Notes under the pieces: generated by a model
The model's database searches: none
Seen by the model: the letters and a program-made list of their open reading frames with translations, nothing else
What the model was told of the DNA's origin: nothing
Position numbers and translations under genes: made by a program
Part shown: piece after piece, positions 1 to 12,036 of the stretch
Layout of the letters: the number at the start of each line of letters is the position of its first letter
Position numbering within the stretch: position 1 is the first letter of the stretch
Source of the DNA: Acanthamoeba castellanii str. Neff
Taxonomy: Eukaryota; Discosea; Longamoebia; Acanthamoebidae
Assembly: GCF_000313135.1 (NCBI RefSeq)
Contig: NW_004457522.1
Coordinates: 1-44,578, forward strand
Length of the DNA stretch: 44,578 bases
Reading direction: 5' to 3'

Positions 1-63
1 TTGTATATAGGCACCTCTAGCTTTTGGGGACGCGCTAACGGCCCTGTTCCGTTCCTTCAGTAC

Positions 64-337
64 GGGTCTGGGTGCAGCGGCCGATAAAGGAAGGAATGGT
101 GAAGATGTGAAGTCCAGGGTGAGGGTAGCAATCGAGGAATACAGGCAATTGGGCGACGGCGTGGCATCCCACGAGAGGGGCGTCGACGCCATCACATTGC
201 TGCTCCCATTTTCCTTCCCAGCTGGTGACAAGAAATCGGTCTCCATCGGCTTGCTCAATGGCAACAACAAGCAATTCTGGTATGGTTGCGTTTGCAGTTT
301 CCCGCCAAAACAAAACTGCCGCTTGCATACCAGTCAT
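64..337 (-). CDS. Unknown protein, first exon only, runs off the window
   Basis: The reading frame opens at an ATG at 337 and reads as ordinary coding sequence (TIPELLVVAIEQADGDRFLV, then a Trp, Cys and Pro-rich stretch) for about 91 codons. A GTACTG splice donor at 63-62 matches the donor style used elsewhere here. I therefore end the exon at 64 and expect the gene to continue left of the window; without splicing the frame would stop at 35. No domain is recognised. Its start lies about 105 bp from the start of the plus-strand gene at 444, so the two are probably divergently transcribed. The main doubt is whether this is a real exon or a chance open frame; the codon usage and balanced composition favour an exon. 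Confidence 0.45.
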
Positions 338-443
338 TTTTTGCGTATTTTTCGTTTTCTCGTATTCTCTTCAGATAAGTACTGATTTAATAACAAAATA
401 AAGAAAATGTGTCGGATTGCGAAGAATCTGCACGAACGTGGAG
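338..443. promoter_or_regulatory. Short divergent promoter region
   Basis: This 106-bp gap separates two start codons pointing away from each other. It is AT-rich (around 380-406) in contrast to the flanking exons. No clear TATA element was seen. A second ATG at 407 is in a different frame from the chosen start at 444 and would act as an upstream start if it lies in the mRNA. The promoter role is inferred from position only. Confidence 0.35.
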
Positions 444-2038
444 ATGGAGAGAGTGAAGGAGGAGAGGAGGCGAACCAGGGGCAAGCGTGGCATCAAGACC
501 AAGGCTACGGTCAGGAACAACGGCTACGACCACCTGTTCCACACCCGCCAGGCCATCCTGACCTTCCCCGACGTACCGCCCCTCCCCTCTTTTCTTGTGG
601 CCGGGGGTCGTGGGTGGTTGGTGGCCTGACTGGGTCACCCGCGGTTGAACAGGAAGAGGCGGTGCCGTATTCGCTGAACAAGGGCAAGCGCTGGGCGCAG
701 GTGGAAGAGCTCAAGCAGCAGCTCGCGCACTCCCACGACTCTGACGACGACGACCACGGAGACCAGCAGCCGGCAGACACTCCGACCAGCGTCAAGGAGG
801 TGATGGAGGTGCAAGTACACCAGCGCGACGTGATCGGATCGCTGTCATGGCGGGTGCGTGTGTGCGTGATCTCATCAGCAGCCCTCTGGAGCGGGATCCA
901 ACACTCAGGTACACATTTTGGTCGCGTGGTAGGTGACTGGGCTGGCCGTCCCGGCCAAAGGCTGCTTTGGCAAAGAGAAGCGCGGAAGGTGCGCGCGCTA
1001 TACTTCTCTTGCGCTCCGTTGGCCGAACCAGCGGTGAATGCTGACGTCACGTCATGTGTGCGCAGGGACTACACGCGGGTGGAGGTGTCGGTGTGCGCCG
1101 GTTGCGGGGGAGAGCGGGCGGTGTTGGCCCCGCGGGACCCGGACGAGGTCCGGCGGTCGAGCTGGGCTTTGCGGCAAACGCCCGAGGAGCTGGCGCTGGC
1201 GAGGAAGGCGCGGCGGGAGAAGCAGGCGGAGGACCGCAAGCGCCGCGAGCAGCGGAAGCTACGGCACGCGCCCAAGGCCGAGAAGAAGGACCGGCGCCGC
1301 GGAGACGAGGGCGTTGAGCAAGGAGGAGGCGAGGAGAACGCACGAGAAAAGAACGAAGCGGAGGGTCCGGTGGAAAGCGGGAGCGAAAGCCAGGAGTCTC
1401 TGGGCGAGGAAGAGAGCGATTGCAGCAGTGCCGATGAGGACAGCGAAAGTGAAGAGCAAGGAGAAGAAGACGATGACGAAGCGGATGAGAACGATGAAGA
1501 AGACGGTAGTGGTGACGAGCAAGGCAACGATGTTTGCAAGAACAAGGATCTTCCACAGGAAGAAGGCGTCGAAGAGAACGCAGATGAGGAGGAGGGACAG
1601 ACCTCCGAGGGCACGGTGCTGACGTCGCAGGAGAAGTGGCGGATCACCCCCAAGGAGGGGCGCCTCATCGTGCACAAGCCGTTCGCCAAGGGTACTCCAC
1701 AGCCCCATGGCTCCAAATCCTTTCTTGTCACAACACCCGCCTGGTGGTGACCACATCCGTGGTGCGCGCAGATCAATACCCCATGTACCGGGAGACCAAC
1801 TGGAAGTACACCTCGCCGTGCATGTGCTGCCTGCACTCCTCGGTACTGCTGAGTTCTGAACCAACGTTGATTGTGTTACAGCGCGGCGGTCGCCTACCAC
1901 TCACTGCGTGACGATGTCTGAATACAGGGAAGCATGTGGCAGCTCAAGGGTATGGGCGACAAGTCCAAGGGCAAGACCAAGGGCTACCGCAAGGTCCAGC
2001 GGCGCGACTTCAAGAACGTCATCAAGGGCGAGGCGTGA
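444..2038 (+). CDS. Unknown acidic protein with paired-Cys motifs
   Basis: Exon 1 (444-572) encodes a very basic start followed by conserved-looking sequence (KTKATVRNNGYDHLFHTRQA). It joins in phase to an exon starting at 653 that holds an Asp and His-rich stretch. The next exon starts after a CAG near 1065 and has a CxxC pair (VCAGCGG), then a Lys/Arg-rich helix and a long Glu/Asp/Ser tract (about 1320-1610). Two further exons follow, one with a second Cys cluster (SPCMCC) and a basic tail ending KNVIKGEA at 2038. The two Cys clusters could form one split zinc site. The donor of intron 2 is uncertain: 843 and 861 both keep frame. I do not recognise the family. A nucleolar or RNA-linked role would suit the charge pattern but is a guess. 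Confidence 0.7.
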
Positions 2039-2098
2039 GACTGGGGCTGGGCATGTATGCAAGAAAGGATACTGGAGTATTATTCTACGTTCTCCGAA

Positions 2099-3626
2099 TC
2101 ACTCGCTCGACTTTTGTTCCTTCTTTCTCTTCTTCTTGTCCTTCTTCTCTTTCTTCTTCTTCTTGTCTGCCTTGTCGTCCGTCGTTTTGGCCTTTTTGTT
2201 CTTGCTCTTCTTTGACTTTTTCTCTTTCTTCTCCTCCTTTTCCTCCTTCTCCTCCGGCTCCTCGTCCTCTTCCTCTTCCTCTCGTTTTCGCTTCTTGCTC
2301 ACCTTGCTCGTCTTTCCCTCCTCTTCCTTCTTCGCCTTCTTCGCCTTTTTCTTCTTCTCCTCTTCCTTCCTCTTCCTCTTCTCCTTCTTTTCCTTCTTCT
2401 TCCGCTTTTCTTTCTTTGTCTCCTCCTCCTCTGTCGTCTTGTCCTTCGTGGCCACGGGGACCACTTCCTCCTTCTTCTCCTTCTTCTCCTTTTGTCCCTG
2501 CTCCTCGTTCTTCTCCTTCTCCTTCTCGAGCGCCAGCTCTCTGTCGCGGTTCTCCTTCCACTGCCGTTCGTGCTCGGCCAACCGCTTCGCTCGGCCCTGC
2601 GCCGGGTACTTCCACTGCGACAGGATCTGCACCACTGGTCAGCCCCTGGTTGGTTGGTTTCATTGGTTGATGGCGCTGAAGCGTACCCTTCCGCCGCAGA
2701 CCGCGAGCAGATCGTTTTCGTTGAGGCCCGACGCATAGTTCTTCTCCTCGTCGTCGCTGCTGTCGTCGCTGTCGCTGCTATCGCTATCGCTGCTGTCCTT
2801 CGTCGAAGCCCCGAGAACGAAGGCTCCACCGGAGACGAACGCGCCGCCGTAGAACTGCGGGAACTTCTGCTGCATGGTCTGCTGCTGCTGGGGCTTGCTC
2901 TCCTCATCGCCGTTCTTCTGCTCCTCCTCTTCCTGCGCCTTGTCGGCCAGCGTTTGGTACTGCAGTGGTGGTTCGCGTGCGTGCATGGCTTAGCGCCGGG
3001 CGGGTCCATGTGATGGTGCCGGTGAGACGTTCGCGCACGTGTACCTTGTGTTCGGCCTTCACGAAGCTCGGGGCGCCGTAGTTGGTGGTCGGCTTCGACT
3101 TGGCAGCGCTCGCGTTGGACTTTATGGTCGGTGCCGCCTGCATGGGCGAGTGCACGTTGTCAGCCATTAGGTGTGAGCGAGGAGCGGAAGAAGTGAAGAT
3201 TGGAGTGTGTACGGTGGGATCGACTTGAACGCTGGCGGCGGCCTTGTTGTAAAGGTTGTCCCACCAGCCAAAGCCCTGCCTATCGCGATCCGTCAACCGT
3301 GACCCGCCGATCTGCAAATGAGAACAGCAATGGGAAATGATTGGTTAATTCATCTGGAATTTGGTTTTGGTTTTTTTCAAAATTAATTTCAACGCACCCC
3401 AAAGGTGTCAGTCTTCTTGGAGACTTTGATGTATTCGGACATTCCATCTTGATTACGTCCCAGACCTTTGCCCCTGCAGGAATCAGAACGAAATTAACCC
3501 AATTTTCTTCATCTGCAATTTTAGAAAATTGGGTAATGATTCTTGTCGGCCAGTTACGCACTCTTCCCAACCCATCTGCTTGAGCCACCTCTCGCTCTTG
3601 TAGGAAGGCATCTCCGGGGTTGTCAT
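2099..3626 (-). CDS. GPATCH4: G-patch domain protein, GPATCH4-like
   Basis: Five exons were assembled: 3562-3626, 3398-3473, 3045-3311, 2687-2959 and 2099-2626. The first two together make a textbook G-patch: LKQMGWEE followed by GKGLGRNQDGMSEYIKV. The third carries GFGWWDNLYNKAA, matching the WWNELFNKTA block that follows the G-patch in GPATCH4. A Ser/Asp-rich segment then leads to NENDLLAVCGGR, which parallels the conserved LLQACEGR block. The C-terminus is a long Lys/Glu-rich tail typical of nucleolar proteins. GPATCH4-type proteins are nucleolar and G-patches activate DEAH helicases, so a ribosome or snRNA maturation role is likely. All splice junctions keep frame and use GTGCGT, GTACAC or GTACGC donors. 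The start could also be the in-frame ATG at 3611. Confidence 0.88.
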
Positions 3627-3762
3627 CTTGCGATTGAGCAGTAAATTGAAATAAAATACAACAAGCAACGAAAAAAGCTGGCCAAAGCCCGAGCTCAGAA
3701 GTCGACATGAAGGTCTCTTCTTCCGTTAGCTGGTGGGTGTGGTGGTGACCATGAACCAAGGT

Positions 3763-6700
3763 CTAGGGCAGGTATTCGTAGGCAGCCTGATCGGCTCGCG
3801 TCGTTCTTGCCATATAACCGCTGCTGATGAGTGCCTCCAAGACTCGTTTCAGCCACCCAATCTGCACCACCGAAAACCTGATGAGCGACCCAGGTCTCAC
3901 AGATTACCCTCGTGCGGCCTATGTCGCCGGCGTACGTACCTCGAAGGGGAACTTGAGCTGCGCCATGGTCTCACTAACAAGCTCGTTGTGTGTCAGTACC
4001 CGCCTCGACTTCATGATGCGCACGACCGCCGCTTGCGCCTGCACAGAGGCCGTCAGTGGAAAACAAAACAATGCATTACCGACCGCTCAGGGTGACTCGT
4101 ACCGAGTAGCGGCGACTCTGGAGCGCGCTTTCCCTGGCCTGATCGCTTTCTCCTTTCTGTACAGTGGAGCTTGTGAGTGTGCGGTGGCCTCAACGTAACG
4201 CGCACAAAGAGAGACGCACCGCAAGCTTTAGCTGGGCGGCGTTGAGGTTGATCGAAAATCGTTTGTTGGCGAAGGCATCGTGGACTTGAAACGTTTCCGC
4301 GTTGGAGTCTCCCCCAGCGTTCACCGACAGGATCAGCTTGATTTTTACCAATTGCTTGACAAGAAGCGCGCACTCTTCTTTGTCTGCGCACAATGACCGT
4401 GGGACAGGAGAAGTCGAGTTAGTGATCTCGGCGAGATCCAGAATGGAACGGCTTCAAGTACGCACCCATCTTGGTGTGTCGCAGGATATCATTGAGGGTG
4501 AGCGCCGAACTGTCGTTGAACAAGAACAATATGGACGCCTGATGCAGTGATACACGGAACTCCTTCTTCCCCTTCTGCTTGGTCCAACACCACATGAGTG
4601 CTCGCCGATAAAGTTGGGACACAATAGGAGCGAAGGCCGGGCGTACTGTGAACGAAGCCGAGACGACTGCAGACGAGAGAGCCGGTATCCAGAACAGCTT
4701 CTTAGATTTGGCCGTCAAGTCTGTGTAGAACTGCGTGTATCTCTCTTGCGCGTGCAAAAACTGGTAAGGAGGGTAAGTTGACATGAGGGTCCGTTAGGGG
4801 CAAGAAGAAGTCAGGGATACCTCGACAGGAAGCGCGACAGGTTTGAACTGGTAGGGGAACAGGAAGCTTGATATGACCTAGGTCGGGTCGGTGGTGATGG
4901 CGGTTAGTGAGCTCAAAAAAGCTCCCTTGGCTGAGGATGGCTACTCGTGTACCTTGACGTTGATGTCCGTGCTCAGGCCTTGAGCGAACGGCGATGCCTT
5001 GAACCGAGCGCTGAGTTCGGCCGATTGGTACACCTCTCGCACGGCCATGTCGCAACGATGGAGTCCGGACAGATCGCCAATGGTGCGAACCGTGGCTGTA
5101 TCGATACATTACGGGCAGTGAGTCTCCCCATGTGCTTGCGAGCCAGTTCTAGTTGCGTGATTTTACCTGTTTTGAGACGCGACAGCATCGCCAACTCCCG
5201 GTCTTCGGTTGCTGATGACCCCTCCCTGCTCGTGGGGAAACACGTTGACTTGTGAGTCACGAGCAAAAGAGGTGTGTGGTGTGTGTGGTGTGTGAAGTGT
5301 ACAAGAGCAGCCGCTTGATCAAGTGTCGCTGGTAGAGCGCTACGAAAATGTCCTTGTTGGCGCAGTGGCGGTAGAGGTCCGTCACGCCATCGACAATCTC
5401 CTCGACTAGATCCGCTTGGAAGAGCTGAACCCGTTGTGCTGCACATGTGAGCTCAAAGCGACTTTCTGGCTTGGGAGAGGGACGCACCTTGTCCGACTGC
5501 TTGGAGAGAAGTCTGTGGCAGAAGTGGGCCAGATACTCCTCCACGAGACGTCCTCGGCCCTGTTGCTCTTCTTTGGGAAGGCTCCACTCCACCGTGAGCG
5601 CCTCAGCCGTGCCCTGCTGAAGTGCCGATATCAGACCGGCGTCTTCCGTGTTCGAAGTCATGCCGTGGCAGTAGCGGTAGGCATCTATCATGGAATTCAC
5701 AACGCTGAGAGTGTCCAAACTCCCCAGCTGCTTCCCCTTCAGCATGGCCACCACGTCTTCAATCTGCAGCCACAGAGCGCAAACCGGTCTCAGCTCTGGG
5801 GAGCTGGAAAATGCAGCACAGAGGAGAAAGAGAGTCACGCGAACCTTTCTGCGAACGCTGTTCCTGAAGAGCTTACAGAGGACTTGATACACAGACGTAG
5901 TGGACCGCGTCCGAATGTTGCTAAGCAACGGGGATAGAGCTGTGTGCATGCGATTGAGATGATGAGGCTATGAATGATGAGGCGTTTGCAAGGACATGGG
6001 AAAGAAACACCTTGCCTGTTGCCGCTTGAAAAGAGCGATTCCCACTCGGATTCCACCTTTTCTTGCACGTATTCCTGTACATCGTACACATAGCTGGCAG
6101 GTTGTGGAGGTCAGCTGATCGTGCCTCAATCAAACAAGTGGAGAGCAACAAATGCGCACCGCTGCTGCAGGGTATGCAAGAACTTGGCCTTCGTCGAGTC
6201 AAAGAAAGCTGACAAGGCAAAGCGATGGAATAACGAGTCCACCTACAGTACAGATTGGGGAGACGAGACATGTTACTTGATTCATCACCTCGTGGTAGTC
6301 ACGAGACACGGGTAGTAGTGCGTACGTAAGCCAAGTAATTGGTCACCGATGAGGTCTGGAGGCGGAGGCGGGCGTCTGCCGCGCATCGCTCGATCAGCGG
6401 GGTTTCAAAGTACTTGACGAACAGCTCGTTGTTGTAGCCAATCTCAGATAACAGCTGTCGTTCCCCGGCCAGCATTGTTGCGTCAGCAAACAGGAGACTT
6501 GACCGAGAGAAAGAACAGTTCAGTACCACAAGCGTGCTCACGATGTGGTGGTTGGTCTCTTCGTCATCGAGGAAGCGTCCCTCTTGCAGTACGCGTTGCA
6601 GTTCCTGTGTGATGCCATTGTCAATATGAGGACGTGGCCTGCATGAGCAGACGGTCAGACTGCGTACCCGAGCCAGGCGATCGCTCTGAAGGAACAGCTT

Positions 6701-7354
6701 CATGAAGACCTGCTTTGCCATGGGTCCGTAGCGGTCTGAGTAATGCAGCTGCTGCATGAGCATGATGACCGACTTCGTGTAGATGGAGAACTGCTCCCAG
6801 CACTTGACAAGTGCCGCAAGGTAGGTGCACAAGCCCACACTTTCCAGTTGCGGTTCTGTGTGTTCGTGCGCATGCACTGTAAGCTATTCAAGTTCAAGAA
6901 GGCAAGGGACGAGGACCACAAACCCAGGTAGTCACGAGCGAACGAGCGCAAGTATCCCTCGTATCTGCGCAGTGCAATGCAAGGCAGAGAGAAGCGTGAC
7001 GCGCAGTGAGTGCATGGACTCAGTCCCCATAGAGCTGGGCAATGACAACTAAGGAAACGCGTGCATGCGATTGAGACACACCTGCTGAAGGCTTCTCTGT
7101 AGCTCACAGTGGTGACGCTCTTGAGCTCTGCGCAGCACCTAAGCACGAGCCGGTCAGAAAGAGCGTACACTTCAGCTTGCGCGAGCGTCACAGCCAAGGA
7201 GGGTGTACAGTTCTAGTTCGTCGAAGTCCGGGTAGTGTGAGGGTCTTGACGGCAGGGCATTAGACTTAGAGGCGCCCATGAGCGTTCGCTGAAACCCACA
7301 GCATGCTGACCCCAGCCGGTCCCACAACCCCTCTGCCTGTGGCCACGACTGCAT
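3763..7354 (-). CDS. Cullin, scaffold of a ubiquitin ligase
   Basis: This multi-exon gene has recognisable cullin blocks in order. An N-terminal WDRL helix and DFDELEL helix lie near 7354-7210. The repeat helices include KCWEQFSIYTKSVIMLMQQL (around 6780). The block just before the cullin-homology domain reads NKDIFVALYQRHLIKRLLL (around 5330). The 4-helix bundle continues with KGKKEFRVSLHQASILFLFN near 4540. The C-terminal winged helix has AAVVRIMKSRRVLTHNELVS, which contains the NEDD8-acceptor Lys, and the protein ends YEYLP. Cullins bridge substrate adaptors to the RING protein RBX1 and are activated by neddylation. The block order fits the CUL1/CUL3/CUL4 class, but I cannot assign the subtype. 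Exon 1 joins best through a GTACAC donor near 7214. An F-box gene, a possible substrate receptor of CUL1-type complexes, lies 35 kb away. Confidence 0.9.
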
Positions 7355-7581
7355 GAGCAGCTACACCAAAAGGCAAACGTGAAGGGGAGGCAATAGTAGA
7401 CCCTGTTCATGTGGGTTGTGCCTGCCCTTGGTAAAGTTTTATCTTCTTGCTTCGGAAGAGTCCTTTGCCTGTGTTTTTATCTATTCTTGATGCGTGTCCA
7501 TCGCGAGCATCAATGCGCTCATCTTTCAGCGACCTGCCTGTTCCCTGAAATGTGGGAAAAATCCTGTTTCTAGAGCCCAGT

Positions 7582-8388
7582 TCAGGGTCTGGCCTCCTCT
7601 TGAATGGTGATCGTGGCGGCTGGCCTTGAGACGAGAGGCAGATGCACGTGCAGCAGGCCGTTCGTGAGGTGCGCTTTGACGCCTGCAACGTCGATCCTGC
7701 ACTCACATGATCAACCACGGATTCTTAACCCTGATCGCAATGTATCGGATGGTGGGGAGGTGGTACAGGTAGGGCAATCGGAGACGGCGGAAGAACCGAC
7801 CGAAGTGCCGTTCGCGCAGGAGGTGCCCATCGCGAGCCTCTTTGCGGGTGTGCGGCTTAAGGGCACAGATCGTGACCTCGCTGCGGTCGACGATCACGTT
7901 GATATCATCCCTGCCCGTGCGAAAATGTGGATAGTGTTAACACAGGCACCACACGACTAGCAGTGGCGAACGTACTTGGGGACCCCAGGCAGCTCTACCT
8001 CGAGCCTCATGTGGCCAGAGTCCTCTTCGAATACGTCCACCCTCGGCATCCAAAGAGGGCTGAGGCGGTGTTGAGCCACCGGTTGGAAGAAACGGCCGTT
8101 GTGGGGCGTACCGGTCGTTGATGTATGGGTCAAGGTAGACCCGATCCACGTCGCGCAAGTGAGACCAGCGGGGGATGTCCTTCCAGTCCAGGAAGGCCCG
8201 CCTCTCGTGCAGCTCTCTTTCTTCGTCTGCGCCAGCCCACCTTCTTAGGCGGTTCTCCCAGCTGGCTCCCGATCCGAGAGGAGGGCTGATGTACCTTGCC
8301 GGCTCATGATACGAGTGATCTCCTCCTTCTCCCGGTCTCCTGGAAAAGGCCATTTCGTGCCGATGGGCACCGCAGGCAGCGTTGTCAT
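7582..8388 (-). CDS. Small heat-shock protein 1 (alpha-crystallin/Hsp20)
   Basis: Exons join in frame from ATG 8388 through four introns (donors GTACAT, GTACGC, GTACGT and GTACCA). The alpha-crystallin core includes MPRVDVFEEDSGHMRLEVEL, the ELPGVPKDDI turn, a long insertion with HTRKEARDGHLLRERHFGRF, and GVKAHLTNGLLHVHLP. The C-terminal ITI triplet in ATITIQEE fits the IxI motif that docks into neighbouring subunits. The protein ends EEARP at 7582. Small heat-shock proteins hold unfolding proteins in a refoldable state and form oligomers. The N-terminal arm is rich in Trp and charged residues (WKDIPRW). A clear paralogue lies at 12037-12977, two genes away on the same strand. No convincing heat-shock element was found upstream. 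Confidence 0.85.
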
Positions 8389-8634
8389 CTTGTACCTTGG
8401 GATCGGTGCAGAAAAGACGAAGCCGCCCACAGCCCGGCCAGTCTGCCGAGGCGCAAGGTGCAGGTGACCCGCCTTGCTGGAAGCTGAAGCATGGGCGGAA
8501 TCTAGGCAGGATCTGCCCGACCCAGACGTCAATGTCCGAAGTGGCCTGCTGTCGACAACTAATAAGCGTGTGCAAGCAACTGCGGTTCATTCAATCTGAA
8601 CGAACAGACACTGCGGTGTTGGCCTTCGGATGAC

Positions 8635-10480
8635 TCAGGCTCTTCCCTTTCGGTTGTCATCAAGAAGCTCTTCCTGTGGACCACGCTCGTTGTTGATGCT
8701 TGGGCGGTCGACCGTAACCGCGCTCCAAGAGTCTGTTTGGAACGGCTCGTCGGCCATGAGCAAAGTCACGCAAGACCATCGCCAGCAGAGAGAGAGAGAG
8801 AGAGTACCGTCGGTGCTCTTCTGTTCGTCGTCCTTCTTTGACTCTACCTCGTGTTTTCGGCCATGGGCCAAGTAGTGGTACATACCCGTACCGGTGAGCG
8901 CAATAAAGATGCCTACAAGGGGAAAAAGATGAGCAAGGGACGTGAGCACTACGCTTTTTTTGGTGAGGCAGGAAGAAGGTACCGAAAAGGTTCAATGGTG
9001 TGGCCTTGTTCTTGAACACCACAAACGCGAGGCCGATGGTGAGCGTTTCCTGTAGGAGGCAATGAGGACTGTGGTTAGCACCTCCAAACCCCAACGACAG
9101 GTGCGGAAAGACTTACCTTGAAGGAACCAGCGACGGACACAGTCACAGGGGAGGTGATCTTGTTCAGGTTGAAGTTGGCGACGTTGAGGAAGAAAGCCTA
9201 CTCGCAACCAACGGTTAGAGTGCACGCGATACCATGGTGGGCAAGGAGCCGCACCATAACAGCAGTGCCAAGAATCATAGCAGCGCACAGGTTGATCGGT
9301 AGGGAGTCCCACGCGTTCATGAGACCCGTAACCTCACCGAACATGGCCGCCATCGCGAGCATTTGGACCAGCGCCAAAGGCGACATCTAAACGCGCCGGT
9401 CAGCCACAAGAGAAACACGCGCCCATGCAGCGGAAAGGGTGTCGGGTACCAAATAGAGCACATAGAGAGGATGGACGGCTCCCGTTCCGACGAGAACCAT
9501 GTTCGTCATGACTCCCTTAAGCGAAGCCAGTACACATCCGATAATAAGGATGATGAAGCCACCCTGTACAAGACATGAAAATCAGCTGAACAAATGCCCA
9601 CCAATCCACTGGTAGAGTCATGGGCCAGTACCACGTGAAAGTCAAGCTCGGTTATGGTTGTGAGGATTACACCACCGGCAATGACGGCTAACGACCTGCG
9701 AGCACAAGCACCAACATTGGGCCTGGGTGAGCTGCAGATGAAACAGAACGAGAAAGCACGGGTGACCCGCGTACCCGATGGCCTCCTTGGTGGCGCTTTT
9801 CTTCAGCAACCACACGGAAAAGGCGAGCGTGATGCCGGGAGTGAGCGAGCGAACCACCTGCACTCGACATTCCCCACGGGTCAAAGTTAGCTACTGCCGT
9901 GCTGGTCGTCACCCAGAGCGGGCAAGGACCTCGCGTAGGCTGACGGTCGTATACATGAGGCTCGCGTTGCCGGCGCATATGTTGAGGGTGAACAGAAGCG
10001 AGAGCATCTGGATCTTCCGAATGGTGGAGGGCAGGATGGTGGTGTCCACCGGCAGCCACTTGAAGACGTGGAAGATGAGGATACAGAACACATAGGTGCC
10101 TAGACGACAGCCACAGTGTAAAGGTATCAAGGTGGTATGGGTGAGCGCAAGTGGTGGGCCAAGCATGAGACCAGTGTATGCAAGGGGCGGAGGAGGCTGT
10201 ACACAGCATGTGTGAAGCAGAGAGGATGAGTGGGTATTGAAAGTTAACAAACTGGAAGACGCTCTTGTTGAGGATGGTGAGCGCTATGTTAAGTGCTATC
10301 CATGTGAACACCCTGCCCCGTTCCCCCCCCCCGGTGTGAAGTCAGTCCCTAGTTTGTTGAATTGCAAATGTCCTGCATTGTTAGATTTTGTGTAGAGATT
10401 AATCTGCACCAAAAGAGGGCGCTGTGACTGAGGGCCTGCCACAGGCCATTGCCCGACTTGCTGGCAGCCGTGTCTTTCAT
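8635..10480 (-). CDS. SLC35/TPT-family nucleotide-sugar or phosphate-sugar transporter
   Basis: The start at ATG 10480 gives exon 1 ending ALFW. It joins through a phase-2 intron containing a G10 tract to VFTWIALNIALTILNKSVFQ, the classic first transmembrane segment of the triose-phosphate transporter family. Later exons give NICAGNASLMYTTVSLREV, the TPGITLAFSVWLLKKS helix, and FFLNVANFNLNKITSPVTVS with its conserved NxxxxxxITSPVTxSVAG block. The last helix is FGIFIALTGTGMYHYLAHGR. The tail after it is cytosolic and charged (KHEVESKKDD), ending at 8635. About ten membrane helices are expected in a Golgi or ER membrane. The substrate cannot be predicted. The last intron begins GTACTCTCTC and contains a CT repeat. 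Confidence 0.87.
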
Positions 10481-10681
10481 GTGCCCTGTTGTGTTGCGAC
10501 GCCTTTCGCAAGTCGAGAAAGGGCCTTTCGCGAGTTGCGTTTGCTGCGTGCCTCGCATTCCAACGTGTTGGTGCCCAACGTTGCAGGTGTTTATTGGGTA
10601 CGCTGCATCACACCACGAGCAACGGACACCACATTTGCGGTGGCTCTCTCTCTCTCTCTCTTTAGTGTGAAGAGGTGGCGC

Positions 10682-11852
10682 TCAGTGTCGCTTCTTGGTG
10701 GACTCCACGATCTTGATCGACTTTCGCGGGATCTACACACAAACGAAGAGGATGGTGAGGTTAGCATGCGTGTGTGTGGAGCGCAAGAACGGGGCGACGC
10801 ACGTTCCACTCGGCATTCTCCACGATAAGCTGTTTGACTTCGCGGCTCAGATCACCCTGCAGCGCATAAAGATCAGCAATCATCCCTAACTAACCGCGTC
10901 CTCTAAGGACAAGCGTGGTTGAACAGCTTGTACCTGAATGTCCACGTCACCCTCCTTCGTGACTGACGCGCCCGACGCAAACTTCTTCTTGAACACACTC
11001 GCTGCGTCCTTGAGGTTGACGCCTGCACGACCCAGAGCGAGGAGAAAGAAGGCAGTGAGAATAAGGCGAAAAAACACATAGGCAGCAAATGTGAGAGGGA
11101 TGAGTCTGACCGTATCCCTTGAGGCCAGAGACCGTGGTGACGATCTTCTTGCCCTTCTTCTGGCTCGTGGTGATGGTCAACTCGGCGTCCTTGCCTCCCT
11201 AGTGGTGGAGTGACGGAAGCCAAGGACGACGTGAGGAAGGCATTCCGGCCAGAGCAAAGCACTCGCCAGACTGTAAGGGCGCACCTTCTGGGGTCCCTTG
11301 TCGGCCTTCACCACTCCCTTGCCGCCACGCTTGGACTTCTTCTTCTCTTCCTCTTCCCCTTCTCCTTCTGTTGATGTGCAAACACGATGATGAGACTTCT
11401 CTGAGAAGTCACAGCCAGGAGTAGCGACTGTCCTCCACAAGTGCTGGTGGCGGTGGCATACCCTTCTCCTCGCCTTCCTCGCCTTCCTTCTTGATCAGCG
11501 AAGGGTAGATCTCGGGGCAGTGCTCGATCAGCCACGGCTTGCATCGATTAAAGTCAGGTCCGAATTCGCAGTACTCGGCAGGCAGGCCACAGACTAATTC
11601 ACACACGGATGAGATGGTGTACATCAAGATTTGGAAATGCTGACTGTGCATTGCAATCGGGCACTACGTACCACCACAGTAAAGGACTTCTTTGGCCTTC
11701 ATGGCAGGGATCTCCTCGGGAATCTCGGCTTCCGTCTCCTCTGTAATCGAATGAAACGTTTCAAGATGCATTATTGTCAGATAATTAAGCTTTACGAAGA
11801 GGGTAACCAACGGACCTGCAATCTGCTCTACTTCGGCGTCCTTGCCCTCCAT
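10682..11852 (-). CDS. DENR: Density-regulated protein (DENR), SUI1-domain translation factor
   Basis: Exon 1 starts MEGKDAEVEQIA at 11852. The next exons give YCGVCGLPAEYCEFGPDFNR, the N-terminal Cys-rich zinc-binding region, then WLIEHCPEIYPSL. A Lys/Glu-rich linker (EEEEKKKSKRGGKG) follows, closely matching the animal DENR linker. The SUI1/eIF1-like domain spans TTSQKKGKKIVTTVSGLKGY, VNLKDAASVFKKKFASGASV and KEGDVDIQVQGDLSREVKQL. A final short exon encodes IPRKSIKIVESTKKRH. DENR pairs with MCT-1 and promotes reinitiation and recycling of 40S subunits. No MCT-1 gene is visible here. Gene order and length agree with the family. It begins 185 bp downstream of the end of small heat-shock gene 2 and ends about 200 bp before the transporter start. 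Confidence 0.93.
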
Positions 11853-12036
11853 TGTTGTCGATGTGTGCAAGATGAAAAAAAATGAACCCAAATGGATTTT
11901 ATTTTGATTTTCTGCCGCAAGGGCAGAAATAACCGAGAACCTGCTGCGTGCCCTCTGCGCCAGCCTTTCACGTTTGGGCGCCTGCAGTGGTGTCGGCGTC
12001 TGTCCACGATCGGGCAAAGGTCAGCATACACCCCTC

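Noticed and set aside
1069..1836. 255-codon minus-strand frame opposite the acidic gene
   Set aside because: The long Ser run is the reverse complement of Glu/Asp codons in the plus-strand gene.
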